Assembly (NCBI RefSeq): GCF_029848115.1
Contig: NZ_JARVXG010000059.1
Location: forward strand, 147,501-170,000
Reading direction: 5' to 3'
Source of the DNA: Methanobacterium formicicum
Lineage (GTDB): Archaea > Methanobacteriota > Methanobacteria > Methanobacteriales > Methanobacteriaceae
Length of the DNA: 22,500 nt
Shown: positions 19,030-22,500 of the stretch, piece by piece
Numbering within the stretch: the stretch's first letter is position 1
How the letters are laid out: every line of letters starts with the position of its first letter
Position numbers and translations under genes: made by a program
The notes under the pieces: generated by a model
What the model was told of the DNA's origin: nothing
Database searches by the model: none
What the model saw: the letters and a program-made list of their open reading frames with translations, nothing else

Positions 19030-20370
19030 TCAGCGACGATCAACCAAACGCTTAGGCCTACCCCTGATCTTATAAAATTCAAGACCTTCCGGTTCAGTAA
19101 AATTGAAGTTAATGTTAAAGAGACCATCCTGATGTGCTTCAGATAGGGCAGGTTTGTATTCCAGGAATGATTTAAGGAAATTCTCCTGTACCAGTTCCAA
19201 ATTACGGTCCGGAGTATCATGGCATTCCATACTAACCCGGAGGGTAACTTCAGACTCATCCCCATACAGAAAGGCCTCGTATTCTCCAGTGAGGTAATCC
19301 ATATTCTCTGGTTGAAAAACCCCTTTCTCTATATCCACACGGTTAAATGGCGAGCCCGAAACCCATACTGTTTCTGCTTCCCTTTCTGGATTCAGAATGC
19401 GCAGGTGGGTGCGGCCACAGGGACATTTATCACGGCTAACCACAACCGTGGTGTCCTCAGTATCATAGTTCAAAAGTAAATTCCCAGATTTGGCTCCAGG
19501 TGGCAGTAGCGTGGTTAGAACTATTCTACCACATTCTCCTTCCACCACAAAATCTTCCATCTGGGGATTGTACACATCGAGGTGCACCATGTCTTCGGGA
19601 ACATGCAATCCTACCTTTTCCTGACATTCTCCACACATGGTTCCCTCAGTGCTACCGTAGGTGTTGTAAACTGGAACACCCCATAATTTCTCCACATAAG
19701 CACGGGACTCCTCTGCAAAACTTTCACCTCCAGCCACCAGCCTTTTAATACTGGAGTCATGTGGATCCAATCCTTCTTTTTTCATCCGGCGGGCCAGGCG
19801 TATTAATTTAAAAACACTGCCCACAATTCCCGTGGGTTGATAATGTCTCATTATGCGCACGGGGAAGGTGCACTTACCCGTGGGTATAATGGTCATGCCA
19901 ATTTTCTGGGCAGCCAAGGTCATGGTGTTGGCCCCTACGTTCATGCCGTAGGAAGCACAGACCACCACTCTATCACCAACCCCGAAGTTCTGACTGACAA
20001 ATGAGCGGGAGTACTTCTCTGCATACCGGTTCCAATCTTCCCAGGTTAAAAAGAAGGACTTGGGAGTTCCACTGGTTCCACTGGTTTCATGGATGGTGAA
20101 GACCTCGTTCCAGTCAATGCTTTTAAACTCAAACTCGCTAGCAGAGGGAGGTTGATGTTCACGGACTGTTTTTCCAGATATTATGGGCAGTTCACGTAGA
20201 TCTTCATGTTCCCGGATATCCGCTGGTTTTATATTATTTTTTCGGAACCATTTCTGGTAAAAAAGAGAATTATCCGCAGCATACTTAACCGTGTAACGGA
20301 TGCGTTCATCTATCAGGGCATCTAATTCATCTCGAGGCATAGTTTCCATTTCTTCCCGGAAATAATCCAT
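19030..20370 (-). CDS. Coenzyme F390 synthetase-like / phenylacetate-CoA ligase-family adenylate-forming enzyme
   Basis: Adenylate-forming enzyme of the PaaK-like group. In Methanobacteriales the known representative is coenzyme F390 synthetase, which adenylates (or guanylates) the deazaflavin F420 after oxygen exposure. The 446-residue protein has the ATP-binding loop TSGTSGTPKSFFLTW near residue 95, a YNTYGSTEGTMCGEC block with the second adenylate-binding motif, the CPCGRTHLRI segment, and the C-terminal KIRGRPKRLVDRR. The start ATG at 20370 follows GGGGGAT; the frame is open further upstream to a TTG without a ribosome binding site. A phenylacetate-CoA ligase cannot be excluded by sequence reading, and methanogens often carry several paralogues. 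It diverges from the ABC transporter genes over 216 bases in which I saw no convincing promoter. Confidence 0.82.
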   Translation of the reverse strand: MDYFREEMETMPRDELDALIDERIRYTVKYAADNSLFYQKWFRKNNIKPADIREHEDLRELPIISGKTVREHQPPSASEFEFKSIDWNEVFTIHETSGTSGTPKSFFLTWEDWNRYAEKYSRSFVSQNFGVGDRVVVCASYGMNVGANTMTLAAQKIGMTIIPTGKCTFPVRIMRHYQPTGIVGSVFKLIRLARRMKKEGLDPHDSSIKRLVAGGESFAEESRAYVEKLWGVPVYNTYGSTEGTMCGECQEKVGLHVPEDMVHLDVYNPQMEDFVVEGECGRIVLTTLLPPGAKSGNLLLNYDTEDTTVVVSRDKCPCGRTHLRILNPEREAETVWVSGSPFNRVDIEKGVFQPENMDYLTGEYEAFLYGDESEVTLRVSMECHDTPDRNLELVQENFLKSFLEYKPALSEAHQDGLFNINFNFTEPEGLEFYKIRGRPKRLVDRR

Positions 20371-20586
20371 TAAAAATCCCCCGTAATTTGTTAGTTCCCA
20401 AAGTGTAAGATTAGTAGTTATTCTATTAGTGCCCACAAACTTAATAATAATTGTGAACCATACCCTGTATGTATCCAAAGATCAACGGGTCCCAGTGTAA
20501 CTATAGGGGAACCATCAAGAACGGGCATAAACTATGGACAAATTGATTCAGAAACTCCCAGTACATTATAAATTATAAAGAGACCC

Positions 20587-21540
20587 ATGAAGGCTTATAG
20601 AATCATTATTCTATTTTTGGTGATTGTACTCCCTATCTGGGGTGCATGGGAATTTATTGATCAGCAGGACCCCGATGCTATAAAGGTAGGATATTTACCA
20701 TGCGACCACAGCGCCGCCCTTTTTGTGGCTAAGAACAATCAAACCTATGAAAAAAATGGTTTAAAAGTTAAAACCACACAAATTAGCACGGGATCTAATA
20801 TCGTGGATGCTGTGGCCAGTGGTGATCTGGACATCGGCTACGTGGGGATAACTCCCACCTTACAGGGGATAAGTAAGGGGATCCCCATCAAAGTCGTAGG
20901 GGCAGTCAATCTGGTGGGTAGTGGGATTGTGGTTGAACCCAACTCATCCATTACCAGCCCGGCAGATTTGAAAAATAAAACCATAGCTACCCCCGGTGTT
21001 AGCTCCATTCAACAGGTCCTATTAATGTATGAATTGCAAAAATACAACATTACCTCCGCAGACGTGGACATTATATCCATGAATGTTTACAACATTCCTT
21101 CCACCCTGGCCGCCCATAAAGTGGATGCCTACATCTCCTACGAACCTTTCGTATCCATTGCACCCTATATGGACATTGGGGAAGTGTTGATATACTCCAA
21201 TGATATAATCGAAGGCCATCCCTGCTGTGTGATAATCACCAGCGAGAAATTTATCAATGAACACCCCGATGAACTGCAAAAATTTCTGGAAATCCACCAA
21301 AACTCCACAGAATATGTTAGAACCCATCCCAATGAAACTGCAGAGATGGTGACCCAAGAGTTAACCACCAACTACAATGTGGAGACTATGTCCCTCCAGC
21401 ACATCATATTTGTCTCCTCCGTAGATAAAGAATTCCAGGATAATGTTTTGAGGTTCATGGCCCTTGAAAATAACATGGGATACTTGAAAAAAAACCTTAC
21501 ATCCGATGAAATATTTGATACAAGCTTTTTAGGTGGTTAA
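20587..21540 (+). CDS. ABC transporter substrate-binding protein, NitT/TauT type
   Basis: Extracytoplasmic solute-binding protein of 317 residues, anchored by an N-terminal hydrophobic segment (about residues 4-20) without a lipobox cysteine. The mature part has the NMT1/SsuA pattern: IKVGYLPCDHSAALFVAKN, GLDIGYVG-type core (SGDLDIGYVGITPTLQGISK), SPADLKNKTIATPGVSSIQQ, and KVDAYISYEPF. Such proteins serve nitrate, taurine/alkanesulfonate or thiamine-precursor importers. The ligand is not readable here. Unusual features are cysteines by the ligand region (CDH near residue 40, GHPCC near 215). The ATG lacks a clear Shine-Dalgarno, so leaderless or near-leaderless translation is possible. It is the first gene of a three-gene operon. 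Confidence 0.9.
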   Translation: MKAYRIIILFLVIVLPIWGAWEFIDQQDPDAIKVGYLPCDHSAALFVAKNNQTYEKNGLKVKTTQISTGSNIVDAVASGDLDIGYVGITPTLQGISKGIPIKVVGAVNLVGSGIVVEPNSSITSPADLKNKTIATPGVSSIQQVLLMYELQKYNITSADVDIISMNVYNIPSTLAAHKVDAYISYEPFVSIAPYMDIGEVLIYSNDIIEGHPCCVIITSEKFINEHPDELQKFLEIHQNSTEYVRTHPNETAEMVTQELTTNYNVETMSLQHIIFVSSVDKEFQDNVLRFMALENNMGYLKKNLTSDEIFDTSFLGG

Positions 21541-21560
21541 ACCGTGTTAGGTGATTATGA

Positions 21561-22298
21561 ATGAGGAAAATATTAGTTTCATCCCTATTACCTGTGGCCA
21601 TAATTATAATCTGGGCTATTTTAACTTCATACACTGGATTAATACCATCTTACTTCTTACCCAGCCCTTCTGAAGTTTTAGAATCATTTAAATCCCTTCT
21701 TATTAATGGGCAACTGATTGCCGATACTTCCTTAACATTGTTACGGGTTATATCTGGTTTACTGGTTTCTGCAGTGGTGGGCATTCCCCTGGGTATCTTA
21801 ATGGGATGGTCCAAAACTGCACATGATCTTTCCAGTTTGTTGATTGGTATCCTTAGACCTATTCCCCCTATCGCCTGGATACCCTTTGCCATTTTATGGT
21901 TTGGTGTGGGTTTAGAATCAGCCATTTTCATAATATTTGTAGGTAGTGTTTTTCCAATACTCATCAACACCATGGACGGAGTTAAACGAGTGGATAAAGT
22001 CTTTTTAGAGTCTGCTTATACCCTGGGAGCCAGCCAGTTCCAGACACTACAAAAGGTGGTGATACCTGCTTCTCTACCCAGCATCATCACTGGATTGAAG
22101 GTAGGTGTGGGTGTGGGTTTGATGTGTACCGTGGCTGCCGAGATGATCGGGTCAAATAGTGGCCTGGGCTACCTCATATTCACTTCCACCAGCATGTTAG
22201 ACACTGGCAGTGCCCTGGTGGGGATGTTGATCATTGGAATTATAGGATTGAGTGCTGATTATCTTTTCAGCAGAGTGGAGAAGGAGGTGAGTTGGTGA
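21561..22298 (+). CDS. ABC transporter permease, SsuC/TauC type
   Basis: Membrane subunit of the same importer; 245 residues, about six helices. The N-terminus has the usual [15 protein letters not shown] segment before [17 protein letters not shown] helices. The cytoplasmic coupling loop is recognisable as [20 protein letters not shown] followed by [13 protein letters not shown], the EAA motif that docks to the ATPase. [18 protein letters not shown] is typical of the SsuC/TauC/NrtB branch. It begins 20 bases after the binding protein gene, and its TGA overlaps the GTG start of the next gene by four bases, so translation is coupled. Confidence 0.94.
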   Translation: MRKILVSSLLPVAIIIIWAILTSYTGLIPSYFLPSPSEVLESFKSLLINGQLIADTSLTLLRVISGLLVSAVVGIPLGILMGWSKTAHDLSSLLIGILRPIPPIAWIPFAILWFGVGLESAIFIIFVGSVFPILINTMDGVKRVDKVFLESAYTLGASQFQTLQKVVIPASLPSIITGLKVGVGVGLMCTVAAEMIGSNSGLGYLIFTSTSMLDTGSALVGMLIIGIIGLSADYLFSRVEKEVSW

Positions 22299-22500
22299 TA
22301 ACCCTGGAAAATGTTACTAAAAGTTTTACCTCCCATAATGAGGGGGAACAGTTGGCTCTGAATCCCATTAACCTTAACGTGGCTGAAGGGGAGTTTCTGT
22401 GCATAGTAGGCCCATCGGGTTGTGGAAAGACCACCCTGCTCCGGATGATTGCTGGGCTGGATTTTCCCACCAGTGGCCGTGTTCTGGAGGGGGAAAATGA
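22295..22500 (+). CDS. ABC transporter ATPase, SsuB/TauB type, 3'-truncated by window edge
   Basis: ATP-binding subunit of the importer. The first 68 codons are visible: [11 protein letters not shown], then GEFLCIVGPSGCGKTTLLRM with the Walker A motif GPSGCGKTT, and AGLDFPTSGRVL. The Q-loop, ABC signature, Walker B and H-loop lie beyond the window. The GTG at 22295 follows AAGGAGGTGA at 22281-22290 and overlaps the permease stop by four bases. A TTG at 22292 is a weaker alternative. The LNPINLNVAEGEF segment is typical of the NitT/TauT branch. Confidence 0.93.
   Translation, partial: MITLENVTKSFTSHNEGEQLALNPINLNVAEGEFLCIVGPSGCGKTTLLRMIAGLDFPTSGRVLEGEN

Noticed and set aside
20562..20580. TATA-like CATTATAAATTATAAAG before the ABC transporter
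   Set aside because: It is only 7-20 bases from the ATG, so it would place the transcription start inside the coding sequence; not called as the promoter.

Overview
The window looks like a chromosomal segment of a methanogenic euryarchaeon of the order Methanobacteriales, most likely Methanobacterium or a close relative. The evidence is an archaeal PolD large subunit, an archaeal SecG/Sec61-beta, an archaeal phosphomevalonate dehydratase small subunit, a TruD/Pus7-type pseudouridine synthase and a coenzyme F390 synthetase-like ligase. Intergenic DNA is A+T-rich with TATA boxes, and Shine-Dalgarno sequences resemble GGAGGTGA. I saw no tRNA, rRNA, CRISPR array, transposase, integrase or plasmid feature.

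Layout. 1-2478 (-): polC, cut by the window edge after its N-terminal 826 codons. 2793-4485 (+): secG and purB. 4644-6672 (+): two tandem paralogous membrane proteins, each built from three internal repeats. 6836-7246 (+): phosphomevalonate dehydratase small subunit. 7441-9249 (-): an array of four small Gly/Ile-rich membrane proteins, probably DUF5518, convergent with the preceding gene. 9250-9832: the longest gene-free stretch. 9833-11092 (+): a metal-dependent amidohydrolase. 11170-13833 (+): a copper-type P1B ATPase followed by a 48-residue YHS-domain protein. 13834-14208: structured non-coding DNA with hairpins. 14209-14304 (-): a 31-residue membrane protein behind truD (14384-15637, -). 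15760-16527 (+): hisF, divergent from truD. 16833-17615 (+): a membrane-anchored M14/AstE-like protein. 17710-18174 (+): a helix-turn-helix plus two-[4Fe-4S] protein, probably a redox-responsive regulator. 18358-18918 (+): a zinc-ribbon membrane protein. 19030-20370 (-): F390 synthetase-like ligase. 20587-22500 (+): a NitT/TauT-type ABC transporter (binding protein, permease, ATPase; the last cut by the edge).

Much of the window is housekeeping: replication, protein secretion, purine and histidine synthesis, archaeal mevalonate pathway and tRNA modification. The parts most worth a second look are: (i) six hydrophobic membrane proteins of two paralogous families within 4.7 kb; (ii) the HTH/Fe-S protein with a 19-bp inverted repeat at its own predicted transcription start; (iii) inverted repeats at the hisF and M14-like promoters; (iv) a 31-residue membrane protein that routine gene calling would miss; and (v) three-segment alternative hairpins near 14.0 kb. 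All functional assignments come from reading motifs; no database search was run.
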